Source: Spongospora subterranea f. sp. subterranea
Taxonomy: Eukaryota > Endomyxa: Phytomyxea > Phytomyxea > Plasmodiophorida
NCBI GenBank assembly: GCA_049724395.1
Contig: JAUGWO010000059.1
Location: 124,001-188,000 of the forward strand
DNA: 64,000 bases
Reading direction: 5' to 3'
Of the stretch, positions 48,693-59,458 are shown one piece after another. Position numbers and translations under genes: made by a program. The notes under the pieces were generated by a model. That model saw only the letters and a program-made list of their open reading frames with translations. It had not been told where the DNA came from and did not search any database. How positions within the stretch are numbered: position 1 is the stretch's first letter; each line of letters begins with the position of its first letter.

Positions 48693-49533
48693 GTAAGTTT
48701 GCACAAAGGTTGGGCACACTGTCTGAATAAAGTTGCAATTGCCTTACCTATGCAACTCTATCGGGTGTAAGCAACCGCTGAGTACAACTGCGACCACAAG
48801 GGAGATACGATCTCCGCCAGTAGTGCAACCGCCTGGTGCAATTGCAAGTCTGCTGGATCCTTGCAACCCACACACTGGCATGTAAACCACAACTGCCGTG
48901 AACCCCTTTCTCTAGTGTAATCTCAGACTACTGGTTGGCCAGGAAAAACTGTGGTGATCGCCACCAAAAACGGAATGATGGCACCCTCGGGACTGTCCCA
49001 AGTGTCCATCCTGCAGTTTGGATGGCAACTGTGGTTTGCCATGGTACTCAACTCCTCAGGGGAACCTATGGCGTATCGTCGAGGTGCACTGGCTCCCAGG
49101 TCCAGGGTGATGATTCGTTAAATTGTGGTGTACCCATGTACCATTTCTATGTACGGCGGGCGTACAGTGATCACTTCCGTATCCTATTCAGACACCCTCT
49201 CGAGTTTCGGCTGGAAGGATAGGTTCCCCTGAGGAGTTGAGTTCCATGGCGAACCACAGTTGCCATCCAAACTGCAAGTTGGACACTTGGGGACAGTCCC
49301 GAGGGTGCCATCATTCCGTTTTTGGTGGCGATCACCACAATTTTTCCTGGCCAACCAGTGGTCTGGGATTAAACCAAGAAAAGGCCTCCGCGCCAGGACC
49401 CACGACAGAAGGTGTGCATATTACACTATTACTCCTATTTTGTAATAGGGACTATCACACACTATACCCGATAGAGTTGCATAAGGCAGTGCAACTTTAT
49501 TCAGACAATATGCCCAACCTTTGTGCAACGTAC
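48693..49533. repeat. Foldback locus with SET-domain coding arms
   Basis: The outer arms (about 48693-48760 and 49465-49533) and inner arms (48930-49069 and 49219-49355) are inverted copies. The centre is about 150 nt. Read on the minus strand, the left arm encodes a SET-like segment: MANHSCHPNCRMDTWD, then FLVAITTVFPGQPVV, a stop, and DYTRERGSRQLWFTCQCVGC. The right arm read on the plus strand gives SSMANHSCHPNCKLDTWG and then loses the frame, and it lacks about 150 nt found in the left arm. A transcript across the locus would form a long hairpin. It is either a foldback transposon that captured a SET gene or an inverted duplication of that gene. Confidence 0.75.
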
Positions 49534-49746
49534 ATTTTTTCGGGGGGAAATTACAGCAAACAATGCCAAACGCTTTTACTGGAGTTTACAGAATTCAAAC
49601 TTCTGACCGCATCCGCCCATCTTGGCGTTAGCAAGTCTTTTATCAATCAACCAGAATTTGATTCACAGTAAATTTAACATGTTATCCAGTGATCCCCATA
49701 ATCTTTTCTACCGAGTCACCCATTGACTGGTAAAGTCGACCTAATC

Positions 49747-49842
49747 ATGTCTGTCCGCTACTGTCTCTACGAGTCATACAGAGTGCGGCAGAACATCATC
49801 GAAAAAGGGTTTCGCCGCGCAGGCTTGTTTCCTCTACTGTGA
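49747..49842 (+). pseudogene. Transposase C-terminal fragment
   Basis: A short frame reads SVRYCLYESYRVRQNIIEKG and then FRRAGLFPL. The closing 'GF..aGLFPL' resembles the end of DDE_1/pogo-type transposases. It is too short to assign firmly. Confidence 0.35.
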
Positions 49843-49946
49843 GAAGCCAAATCGATGAATATTTCAAATTTGTCGGCTCTCATGTTGATAAATTGTCACA
49901 AAATCTCTAGAAATGGCACTTTTGTCATTTCCACCGAGTTTCGCTA

Positions 49947-50104
49947 CATGCCTTCAATCCTATTCTTGAACAGCATTTTAATCTCTATCTCAATCAACAC
50001 CGTAAGCCTCCAAAGGGATTCAAGGTGATTGTAATTAAAGGAGGCTTACGGTGTTGATTGAGATAGAGCTTAGAATGCTGTTCAAGAATAGGACTGAAGG
50101 CATG
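49947..50104. repeat. Inverted duplication, about 65-nt arms
   Basis: The left arm 49947-50017 and right arm 50039-50104 are close inverted copies with a loop of about 21 nt. The left arm (plus strand) and right arm (minus strand) encode the same peptide core, ILEQH.LYLNQHRKPP, converging on the loop. The right arm is continuous with a longer minus-strand frame (about 50320 to 49994) of unknown family. Confidence 0.85.
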
Positions 50105-51870
50105 TTGAAGCAGATAAAGTAGTTTTCTACATTCTGGTGTGAGGAGAGAAACATCGGGCGACCAATATGAGGGACAACAAAGTTTGTGATCTCCAGGATC
50201 GAAATCTTTTCCATCAACATTGTCCAGAACGGAAATTTGACGAGAAAGTTCTGCCCACTTATTGATTACCAATTTGCGTTTCCACAACTTACTCCCAGCT
50301 TCATCTAATTTCGACACCAAATACCCACCTTAAAGCTTTAGCCTTCGCCTCTCGAGTTGCTAAAGACAACGCTCCAGTTAACATGACTATGAAGCAGCTT
50401 AAAATTTGGTTTACTGTACTCAGAAAACTAAACCTTAGCAAAATCAAAAAACGGGAAAGGTCGTTCTTGCGAAGAGACGACCGCGTAAAGAATCCCAGCG
50501 GTGTTAGTTTGTCAAATGGATAATACTGTATTGTCATCTACAATCGGATCGATGGATTGGGTCGTGCCGCCCGAGATGCAGGTGCCGCAATGGCGTCGAC
50601 GGTTATGAAGCGTCACTGCTCCGATCGCATCCACACTATTTAGACTAGCGCTGAAAGCAGCAAACACAACGGTTTACGTGAATTGCAAAAGGAATGTTTA
50701 AATTCCTTTTCTATCTTTGGGCAAGTTACCCATTTTCCAGACGTCGCATTACCGGTTTGATATCCTAAGACGCAATCTCTATCACCAACTGGATAGCAAG
50801 GTAGTCTTCAGCCAGTACACGTTCCGCTCTCCATAAACAATGAGCTTAGCTGTGATCATTGCTGGTTCTGCACGGCCTACGAGTGGTCGTTTGACGGTTG
50901 TTGGTCACTGCGTTGCACGTTATGATGCAGCCCTTTATCCCATTCATCTAACATTGCCGGGACAAACGTGGACAGAACAAACGAGTCGGCTTTTTGAATT
51001 GTTCTGCAGCAGCCAGGTTTCATCGACTTCTATCCGGAGTCCCATTGCCCGTATATAGAAATGTATTGGGATGCTTGCAAAAGCCACACCTTAAAGATTT
51101 GTACTTATTCTTTTAAAGATTTGCAAATTGTTGTTCCTGTCGCATTGCAGAGCGTGTCAACACAGGCAATACGCCAGTGTGCGCGAAAATGCTGCCGATG
51201 CCGGTCGTGTCCTTGACGCAGATGGCAATCGTCTTTTCTGTTCAGCAAGCCGAATATACTGTGATGAAATGTAGACAGGCCCATCCCTGTTTGAATTTTG
51301 ACAATGCGGTAGGGACAACAACTTGCAAATCATGAAAGAATAAGTACAATTCTTCTGGTGTGGGTTCTGCAAGCAGCCCAATATGTAGTTGAGCCCGCAA
51401 TATAACTTCGGATAGAAGTCGATGATGAACCTAGTCAGGTCTTCTGCTCTGTAAATTCTGGTTGCTGTTGTAAAAATTGTCGTGCATCTTTTCGAGTTCT
51501 GCCATACAGTACTGACGAATAGTTTTCGAGTCGCCCGACCCAACTCAAGTCGAATCCAATTATTCCCCAAACGGCTCAATAAACACAACCATGGCCGAAA
51601 TTGAAGCTGAGTCGAAGAGCTGTAAAAGTACAAATGGGTGTACATATGGGGTGGCACCGGTAAGGACGACAAGTGGTCGCAACCCTCGACCTCGTGTCGC
51701 GCACAGTTTTCACGACTTCACGGCGTGTCTCTCAAGTCTCAACACCATGGCAGTGAGCGCAGCCTGGGGGTCGACGTTGGTGGTATCGCCAGGCCGGGCG
51801 TTGTGCGGGTTTCGTGTGATTGGGGGCTATTCATTGATTTCATCATCTGGGGTCCCTACCCTGTGTGGTC
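50105..51870. other. Intergenic region, about 1.8 kb
   Basis: It contains the rest of the unassigned minus-strand frame up to about 50320, and several short frames without recognisable domains. I see no RNA gene. The last few hundred bases probably hold the p24 promoter. Confidence 0.35.
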
Positions 51871-52741
51871 ATGAATACCCAATATGTTCTGCTCGTCTGC
51901 GTTATCGTTCCCACGTTAATCCATGGGTTCAACATCATTGTTCCAGGATCGGGTACTGTATATTTCCTGGAGCAGGTTGAGCCTGGAGAACGAGTTCATC
52001 AACAATTTCATGTTTACGTTGGAGGTCTCCGTGATATCGACTTCAAGGTTGCATAACTTTTATGGTTTTATCGCTTTGTTTTTTCTATATGTTTAATTTC
52101 TTTTCCGATTATATTTACTGGGGTATTCATTAGATATTTGATCCAAATGGTAAACCAATCTACGAGGCCAGCCGTGTAGAGAGCGAAGGGACAGAGTTCA
52201 TTGCACAAGTTGGAGGCGAGTACAAGTTCCAATTCACCAACTCGATATCGACGGTCACCGATAAGTTCATATCGGTCACGACGACTGTTGGCAACAAACT
52301 TCAAGAAAAAGACGTCGCTAAGGCTGGTACGTTTTTACAGCAGATATCCACCAGGTTTGGCTTGATCCTAATGTGGAGTGATAGAGCATTTATCGAAACT
52401 TGAGGAATCTGTCGTAATGTTGGGTCAGTCTATCCGATCGGTTGCCGATGAACAGAAATATCTGAAGGTTCGGGAGAGAGTTGCGTCCAACAGTATGTCT
52501 CCTAATCTCTTTCATTTACCAATTTGTTTAATCGTTTCGATTTACAGCTAATCAGAGTACGAACAGTCGTGTATTATGGTGGGGCGTTATCGAGACCATT
52601 GTACGTTCGTCGTGATCTAACTGGTATCGGTTTGATTGTTGATTTTTTTTCTGCTGGTGTCAGGTTATCATCGGTGTGTCGCTTTGGAAGACTTATCACA
52701 TTCGGGGCATGTTCGAGACCAAACGCTATCAAACACTATAG
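51871..52741 (+). CDS. p24/EMP24/TMED cargo receptor without the GOLD disulfide
   Basis: p24 proteins cycle between ER and Golgi in COPI/COPII vesicles. The ATG at 51871 gives a signal peptide (MNTQYVLLVCVIVPTLIHG). The GOLD domain follows: GTVYFLEQVEPGERVHQQF, IFDPNGKPIYEASR and GGEYKFQFTNSIS. The coiled coil is LSKLEESVVMLGQSIRSVAD with YLKVRERVASN. The juxtamembrane TNSRVLWWGVIE leads into the TM helix and the tail RGMFETKRYQTL. There are four short introns. The two cysteines that normally pair in this family (in the x-C-F/Y-x-E and Y-x-F-C-F positions) are Tyr and Gln here. The tail lacks a C-terminal dilysine. The family is certain; the subfamily (beta- or delta-like) is not. Confidence 0.88.
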
Positions 52742-54381
52742 GCAGATCAAAAGCGTGTTTCATAAAAAATGGGCTGGGCTGTTGATGGCAGACTAGGTCT
52801 AGGCGACATTCTTGATTTTGAGCCGATTACATTGTCTCATTGGCATGAGATGTATGACGCCCGTTTCCCTTTTCTAACGGGGCTTGCTCCCAATTGAATA
52901 TTTCTGGAATTGCTTTCAGCCGAATGCTTTAAGGAAGACGAGGAGTATGGGGCTGATCTAGGCTGTGTTCGACAATGTGAATCATGTTTGGGTCGCAGCT
53001 GGTGGGTTTGCTCGTCGTGCAGCGGTTTCATATGCTAACCCGCGATACGATCTGTTTACGAAAGTCGACCAGCGTAACCGTATCGATCATCAACAGCTCC
53101 ATCTCTATCCAGAACAACCTAGCGAATGATGGGGATAGGTACTTGACCTAGATTAAGTCGCCGAATTCGCAAACATTTCTTGATTTCCAGAACGTTCGTG
53201 AAGCCGTCATTTTATTTTGTGAAATTTAAATCGCATTGGGAAAGCTCGTGGCGATTTTTTACATCTATGCTGATTTTATTTCACATCCCCCCATATACTC
53301 TGATTAATTCTCTAATTCCGGCGCGCGGAACCAGTACGAGAACGACCTTCGTTGAAAATCGCCACAATTGGAGATCACAAACTATTTGATGGCAGTTATG
53401 ATATGAGTGTTGAATCCAGGCAAATACGCCCGCGCTAGTATTGATTGTTGAGGTAAATCGGGTCGAGCAGTTCAATTTGCGAGGAACAGGACCGCACATT
53501 CCCTGGTTGCCATCGCAGCGATAACCAGCGTTTTTGTGGATGGATGCGTGCCCGATTGCGGAAAGGTCGAGTCCAACGATAATTTTGCTGATTGGAATGG
53601 AACGAGAGATCGGAATCAGGTTTCCCACAATCAGCAGCAAATGCCTATGGATTCAACAACATGTGTTAAGTTGCTGAAGCGATCATCAAGGGCTCTTTTG
53701 TTCGGCCCATGGTTTCTCTGGGCATTTGACAGAAACGATGGTTGACACTTGGCACAAAAAAGGTGGATGTACAGGAAAAGGTTTCACAACCATTCCAGGC
53801 AAGGGTTGACGGACAGACAGTGTCGATTTATGGAGTATTTCCTACGACACTCGCGTGTCTAAAGAAGTTCACGTAGCCGTCGTTCAGAAAACCCAAAAAT
53901 ATAAAGTTTCTACAACAGCAAATCTTCTGAATATATCCCCATCGTTGTTACGAAATTCAATATGAATGCAATAACAGTCCGGCAGGCTGATGAAAAAGAA
54001 GCAATAGATTTATCATGCCATAAAATGAATTTCCTCTTACGAAAAACCCAATTGTTTACAAAGCCAGATAATCTCTTGCAGCTCCTTTTCGCATTAGGCA
54101 AAACCGCTTCGCTTTGACTTCTTTTTCCAGCTTTTCGTCAGTGGTAATCCCGTTCTCAAATGGCGCAATCCAGTGAGATATCCGATGGTCTGTTAGTGGT
54201 TTGGGAGCATGTGATTCAGCGAACTTCGACAATGCTTCTGCGATTGCCCACGCGAGACTGTTTCATCCTCGGGGAGTGATCGACACCGGTCGAGCTGCCA
54301 AGCTATTGTTTCCTTTGGTAGTGAACTCTGTCGAATGGGGTCTGACACCCCTTTTCCTTGAACGCTCTGTCGTGATCTTCA
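52742..54381. other. Intergenic region, about 1.6 kb
   Basis: Open frames on both strands near 53280-53745 overlap and show no domain. I cannot support a gene here, though a short undetected one is possible. Confidence 0.35.
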
Positions 54382-54617
54382 ATGTGGTGACAACACTCAG
54401 ATCAAGGACATGAGTCAAGAATCAGGGAACCTGGTTCTTGACTCCCGACTTTTATATTAACCCCTCTAATTTTAGATTTCCTCGTCATTGTCTCGCTCCC
54501 AAAAGAAATCTTCACCACAGATAAGAAAAACTTTAAATGAATACAAGTCTTGTCGGGACTCAACCAGGTTCCCTGATTCTTGACGCATGTCCTTGATCTG
54601 AGTGGTGTCACCACATT
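54382..54617. repeat. MITE-like inverted repeat, 236 nt
   Basis: The left arm atgtggtgacaacactcaga.. (54382-54452) and right arm (about 54552-54617) are near-identical inverted copies with a spacer of about 100 nt. Both arms encode a similar peptide (VVT.LRSRT.VKNQGTW) converging on the centre. It could be a miniature inverted-repeat element or an inverted duplication of a coding piece. Confidence 0.8.
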
Positions 54618-55723
54618 TAAGTCTCCATTTACTCCTCGTTTAATGAACCGGCTATATCCAAGTTAATAAAACGGGTGGGGTAAAGCAAAACCCCCTCTTT
54701 CTAATAAAGATTGAGGCGGCCGCCATTTGATTCGATGGCCGATGCAACATTATCGTTGATTTTGCCAAATTGCAAAATACGTTTCGCGCAAAGTTGTTTT
54801 TTATTGCAAAATGTCGTAACTTGCGCTGTTGCCAAGGGATTGCGTAATCTGCTGCAGTCGGAAATGTGTGTCGCATCATCAAACTTCAATGGACTTCTTC
54901 ACGAGAGGGTCATCATCGTCAGAGACAGCACTATCCTTGCCGTCGTCGCTGCTGTGTCGCCAATAGCCCAAGAGGTTCCTGTTGCGCCTTGTTCTCTACA
55001 ACTCAAAAACAAGAACGCAGCAGAACGAACGAGTTCCAGCTGCGCCGGTTCCGGCAACGCAACAACAAGGGTAAGCAAACCGAGAGGTCACAAAGCATTA
55101 TCTGGATAAGGAGTACAATGAAGAAATAATCGCGCAAGTAAGAATATTGTTGAGTAATCAAATAGATGAAACAGAACAAATTTGCATCCATAATAAACAT
55201 CGTAAAAATGTGGAAAACTCTTGGGCGAAAATGAACTTGTCGACAACTTGGTTGAACTGCTTACAATTTCGCGTTTGCCTTGTTATTTCTGTATAGGCTG
55301 AACTTCTGCAGAAAAGTACAGCTCAACCAAGCTTTCAACAATAATGCACTTGCCCACTTTGCCCGCTTTTTCAAGCAGATCCTGTTCCATCTACAGGAAC
55401 CACAGTTGCAACGACCTGCACTGTTGATTACGAAACAGCGATTAACAATTTACCGGTATTGGTCTGGATAATTGGATTTTGGGCGTTGGTCAATCATCTT
55501 CTGCCGCCAAATTCGAAGAGTTGAGATTGACGGAAGGACAACGGTCAACGTAGAGCGGCCCCAAACAGATTCGTTACACTCCATGGAACTTCAGAAGCGC
55601 GCGCGGCTATGTGAGTACAGAAGCGCGCGGGCTAATGTGACGACAGAGAGAAGCGCGCGCTGTGGACATGTTTTGTCACTGCGTTTTATGAAGACGACAA
55701 TATCTGGACGAGGTGATAATATC
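54618..55723. other. Intergenic region, about 1.1 kb, with GC-rich repeat
   Basis: No gene is assigned. A plus-strand frame at 54711-55109 has no domain. Three copies of agaagcgcgcg lie at 55593, 55619 and 55649, ending 65 nt before the ABHD13 start. They may be promoter elements. Confidence 0.4.
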
Positions 55724-57104
55724 ATGTCCTCTGTAGGAATGTATTTGTCATGCATCCCTGGTTCAGTATGGGCTGGTATCATATGCTTATCTGTGCATTG
55801 CCTGTTGTATTATACACCATTGAAGGACAGTGCATTATACACGCAAGCGGTCGTCTTGATCGTGTTATTGATCATGGGTCTCATAACCCTATTATATATC
55901 TATATCAGGATAGTCTCCTGTATTGATCGCCAAACCTGTCTCCCGTGCTGTCCCTGAGTTCTTCTGATCAGATACCAGCCCTTGGTCATGCCTCAGTATG
56001 CCCGCCCGGCTGACAATCCAGTAGGGTACCGCTCGCCAGCAGAATACCAGATGCCCTATGAGGATGTCAGATTAACCACAACCGATGGGTTGAAATTAGC
56101 TGTAAAATTTAGTGCATCAGTTTTCGTAATTCTTTTCGTTGATGCCTTCTCAGGCATGGATGATACTTCAGCCTAATCCCACATCGTCACCGACCATTAT
56201 ATTCTTCCATGCTAATGCCCAGAATATGGGGTTCCGTCTCCCAATTGTCCACGATATGTATCGCCACCTTCATTGCAACATATTCATGTTGTCATATCGA
56301 GGATACGGCGATAGTCAGGGGACCCCTTCGGAATCAGGTCTGGTTTTGGACGCTGATGCAGCGATTAAGGTTCTTTATCTGAAAGCATCATACACTGCTA
56401 ACTTTTTTTTTCTGAATATCAAAACGTTTGATATTGAATGCTTCGTTGCCAATTCCTGACAGATACTGATATTTTCCTGTGCCATGTTTTAGTATATTCT
56501 GCATGAGCGTTCCGATATCGACCCATCTCGTGTGATCGTATTGGGCAGGTCACTAGGCGGTGCTGTTGCCGTAAATTTACCCTGTCGACCATATTATTCC
56601 TGCGCTGATGGTTTCGCATGGGTACAGATTTATGCATCCAGCCGGTACGGAGACCAAATCAGAGCCACAATTATTGAGAACACCTTTACTTCAATTCCTG
56701 ACATGGTCAGCTATCATCTATACAATCATCGCGTTAATCGTCATTGAATAGGTTGATGCTGTGTTCCCGATACTAAGACCTTTAAAACCATTAATCCTTC
56801 GTATATATTGGCCCTCTATTACCAGGATCGCCACTATTACGCATCCGATATTCTTCGCCTCGGGCCGCCAAGATGAGCTAGTTCCATCATGTCATATGGA
56901 CACTCTGTACGAGGAGGCAAGAAGTAGCCGAGCTAAGGTCGGTTATTCGACGTGCCATGTTTACAATATCGTAAAATGGCATATTAGACGATGCATCATA
57001 TTGTCGACGGGTCCCATAACGACACATGGCAGCGAGGTGGGACCGCATACATCTCCCTAATCCATCAATTCATAGTGCAACATTGTGCCAAGATCACTGC
57101 TTGA
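55724..57104 (+). CDS. ABHD13/BEM46-type alpha/beta hydrolase
   Basis: The ATG at 55724 gives an N-terminal region with two hydrophobic helices (WAGIICLSVHCLLYY and VVLIVLLIMGLITLLYIYI). After introns come MPQYARPADNP, MPYEDVRLTTTDGLKL and TIIFFHANAQNMGFRLP (oxyanion region). Then follow MLSYRGYGDSQGTPSESGL and IVLGRSLGGAVAVNL (nucleophile Ser in GRSLGG). The last two triad elements are FFASGRQDELVP (Asp) and VDGSHNDTWQRGG (His). The triad is complete. There are about six introns of 50-80 nt. The stop is at 57102-57104. The family is an integral membrane serine hydrolase of ER/plasma membrane, of uncertain substrate (BEM46 in fission yeast). Confidence 0.85.
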
Positions 57105-57617
57105 TCGCTATCAATTATCCATTCTACTACATCCATGTTTTGTATTTTATTTTTGTCCTGTCAGGCTGCACGACCGTGGTTCCCGTGTCCTTCGTTATTA
57201 TAGGTTCGCCTTCGAGTCGTTGATAACCTTATCAATATGAGTTATATAAATGGGCTTTACGAATCCAGGGTTCGGACGGGCGTTGGTGAACCCGCGTGGC
57301 CTCGACCTGCCCATCGCCTGATATTAGATAAACAGAATGGGGGGCAAATGCCCAGTTCACTGACCTCGACACGAAAGATATCCTAGATCGTGAGTATCCA
57401 AGAAGGAAAAGTCCCCTGGTCATTGCTGTTTGAGCACGCGGCGGCCATCGGTTCATTGTCGGACTTCCACTTTAAAGAAAAAACTACTCCCCCAGTAAAG
57501 CATTGAAGATGTTCTCTGTAAGTTGGGAGGCACTTAATCGGATGGATGATCGACGGCGGTAATCTGTTATGAGACCAGAATCAACCGATATAATAAAAAA
57601 TCTGTAATATTGATAGT
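57105..57617. other. Intergenic region, about 0.5 kb
   Basis: Between the convergent 3' ends of the ABHD13 and SARAF genes. Nothing is recognised. Confidence 0.35.
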
Positions 57618-58600
57618 CTATCGACGTGAGGTTGATGCATATGCTGTCGCCGTACGAGGGGCCGTACTGGATTCGGATGCACGAGACGACGATGATCTTT
57701 GCTGTCCCCATCCACTCGACATATTGTAATCATGATCGGCTGGAGCCGAGTAGACGTGTCTCTGCCGAGTAGTCTGACGATTACTCATCATATATCCCAG
57801 GAGACCGCCCAGACCCATTCCGGAAAAGAAGTTCCCAACGCCACCGAAACCGCTCGACGACGGTGGTGGTGCGCAACGAGCGCTGGTGTTGGGATAGGAT
57901 GATGACCCTCGTAATCCATCATATGGTGGTGGGCTATCGTCGCCAGAAAACCATCCTCCCCCTCCTGTATTTACAGATCGCCCCGAGCAACATGACCTCA
58001 AAATCATGAATATCACCAGACCGAATACGGCAAACTTAATGAATGAACTCGCCGACAGATTCCAATCGTCTTGATGATAGGAATCCTTTGGCCGAAAAAG
58101 AAACACTGTCCTTGTCCTGACAAGCTAACAATTATTTAAAAAAGGGACAAAACAAATTTTGAGAAAAGTTACACAAAAACCTATCCAGTCCTAGTAATTA
58201 AGGAATGAACATGAAAATGTGATGTTGAAAAGACTACCTCATATGTTAATCCACATGATCCAGCTAATATATATGGATCATCTGGATAGTCATATCCCTC
58301 ACAATTGACATCGGTGAACCCGAACGTGAAATCTGGAGGGAGATCCGCCCGGCAATCCCATTGGGGATTGGCGCCATCCCATCCAGTCTTACGGCACTGA
58401 ATTGTCTGCAGAGGGTTGGAGTAGCACAGACTCCCTTTACATTGCATTTGAGGAATGGGCGATGTCCGTCGTCCAGTCGTCATGGCGCGGGATGAGAACG
58501 TCAACGCCGTGACTTTTTCCATCAGCATCCTAGTGCCAAAAGCTGACATGATTTGGAGGCATAATACGATCGACAACGCCAGATAGGAGCCCCGAACCAT
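57618..58600 (-). CDS. SARAF: SARAF (store-operated calcium entry regulator)
   Basis: SARAF is an ER membrane protein that promotes slow inactivation of store-operated Ca2+ entry. The ATG at 58600 gives a signal peptide (MVRGSYLALSIVLCLQIMS). The luminal domain has MTTGRRTSPIPQMQCKGS, TIQCRKTGWDGANPQWDCRA and FGFTDVNCEGYDYPDDPYIL followed by AGSCGLTYE. This is the family core with its ordered cysteines. An intron of about 100 nt joins LTYE to LVRTRTVFLF. One TM helix (FAVFGLVIFMILRSCC) follows. The cytosolic tail is Gly/Ser-rich (GFGGVGNFFSGMGLGGLLGY), as in family members, and ends at 57618. Confidence 0.92.
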
Positions 58601-59458
58601 CGATCCTTGCCAGGTGGCAACTACACAGTGTTGCACTCTGGGAAATTGGCCGGAACGGATTCCACCGACATGCTGTCAGTGTCACGAACTAAGTTGGCGC
58701 AACCTTCATATACATACACATTCAGACAACTACACACAGTTCGTTACCGGCAACAGCCTAACCGACGTTGCATTGCTGGAATAGCAAATGTCTCAGGAAA
58801 ACTTTTTTTCTGGGATTCAGGGGGAGCGTTGAATAACCGGATAACGGTGGTTTCTGGTGTCTCGCTTGTGCATCGTAACAACGTTGTTGATCCTCATCAG
58901 TATAAGTTCTCTAGTGGGACTATAAGCCATCATTATCGAATCTTCTTGCTGAGTGAACATGATGGGAAGTTTGTCCATGTATGAACCAGAGCCGTTCTCT
59001 AATTACGATGAACTGACAGCAGTAATCTGTACGCTGTGTCCAACCTATACATGGTTGAATTAGCACTGTCGGCGACACGATTTTCGGCCAACCCCTTTTT
59101 GACCGTTGTAATGAAATCTGTGGAATTTAGACACAAAATAAATTGCAGTCTTGGTTTCAAAAACCAATGAACGAACGTTTTATTTGCCAAAATGATTTTG
59201 AACTCTCACAGCATTTTCCCTTTGAAAGCTAGAAGCACCATCCATTTTATCTTTGGATTAGAGACGGAAAGTATCAACGCCAAACAAGCAAACAACGTAT
59301 TTACCGCGAAATCAAATCTTCGTCTAAAATCACACGCTACTATGGCTGTTGTACTGGGCGATGATGTAAAGAACCAGTACAGTAGATATTATGGTTGCGA
59401 TCATACCAGAAAACATTTCCCATCAGATAACTGATCTCGCACCAACTCTGAGGGCAAA
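58601..59458. other. Intergenic region, about 0.9 kb
   Basis: Frames of about 80-125 codons are open here but have no recognisable domain, and the longest lacks an ATG at its start. I do not call a gene. Confidence 0.35.

Noticed and set aside
48935-49671. Two plus-strand frames read as ordinary genes
   Set aside because: They fall within the arms and centre of the foldback locus and are interrupted or partial copies of a SET-like segment.
53281-53745. Opposed open frames on both strands
   Set aside because: They overlap each other, show no domain and have no supporting splice pattern.
54711-55109. A 132-codon plus-strand frame
   Set aside because: It is low in recognisable features, is mirrored by antisense frames and lies beside the MITE-like repeat. 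I could not support it as a gene.
58607-58984. A 125-codon plus-strand frame overlapping the 5' end of SARAF
   Set aside because: It has no ATG at its start, overlaps the antisense start of a well-supported gene and has no recognisable domain.
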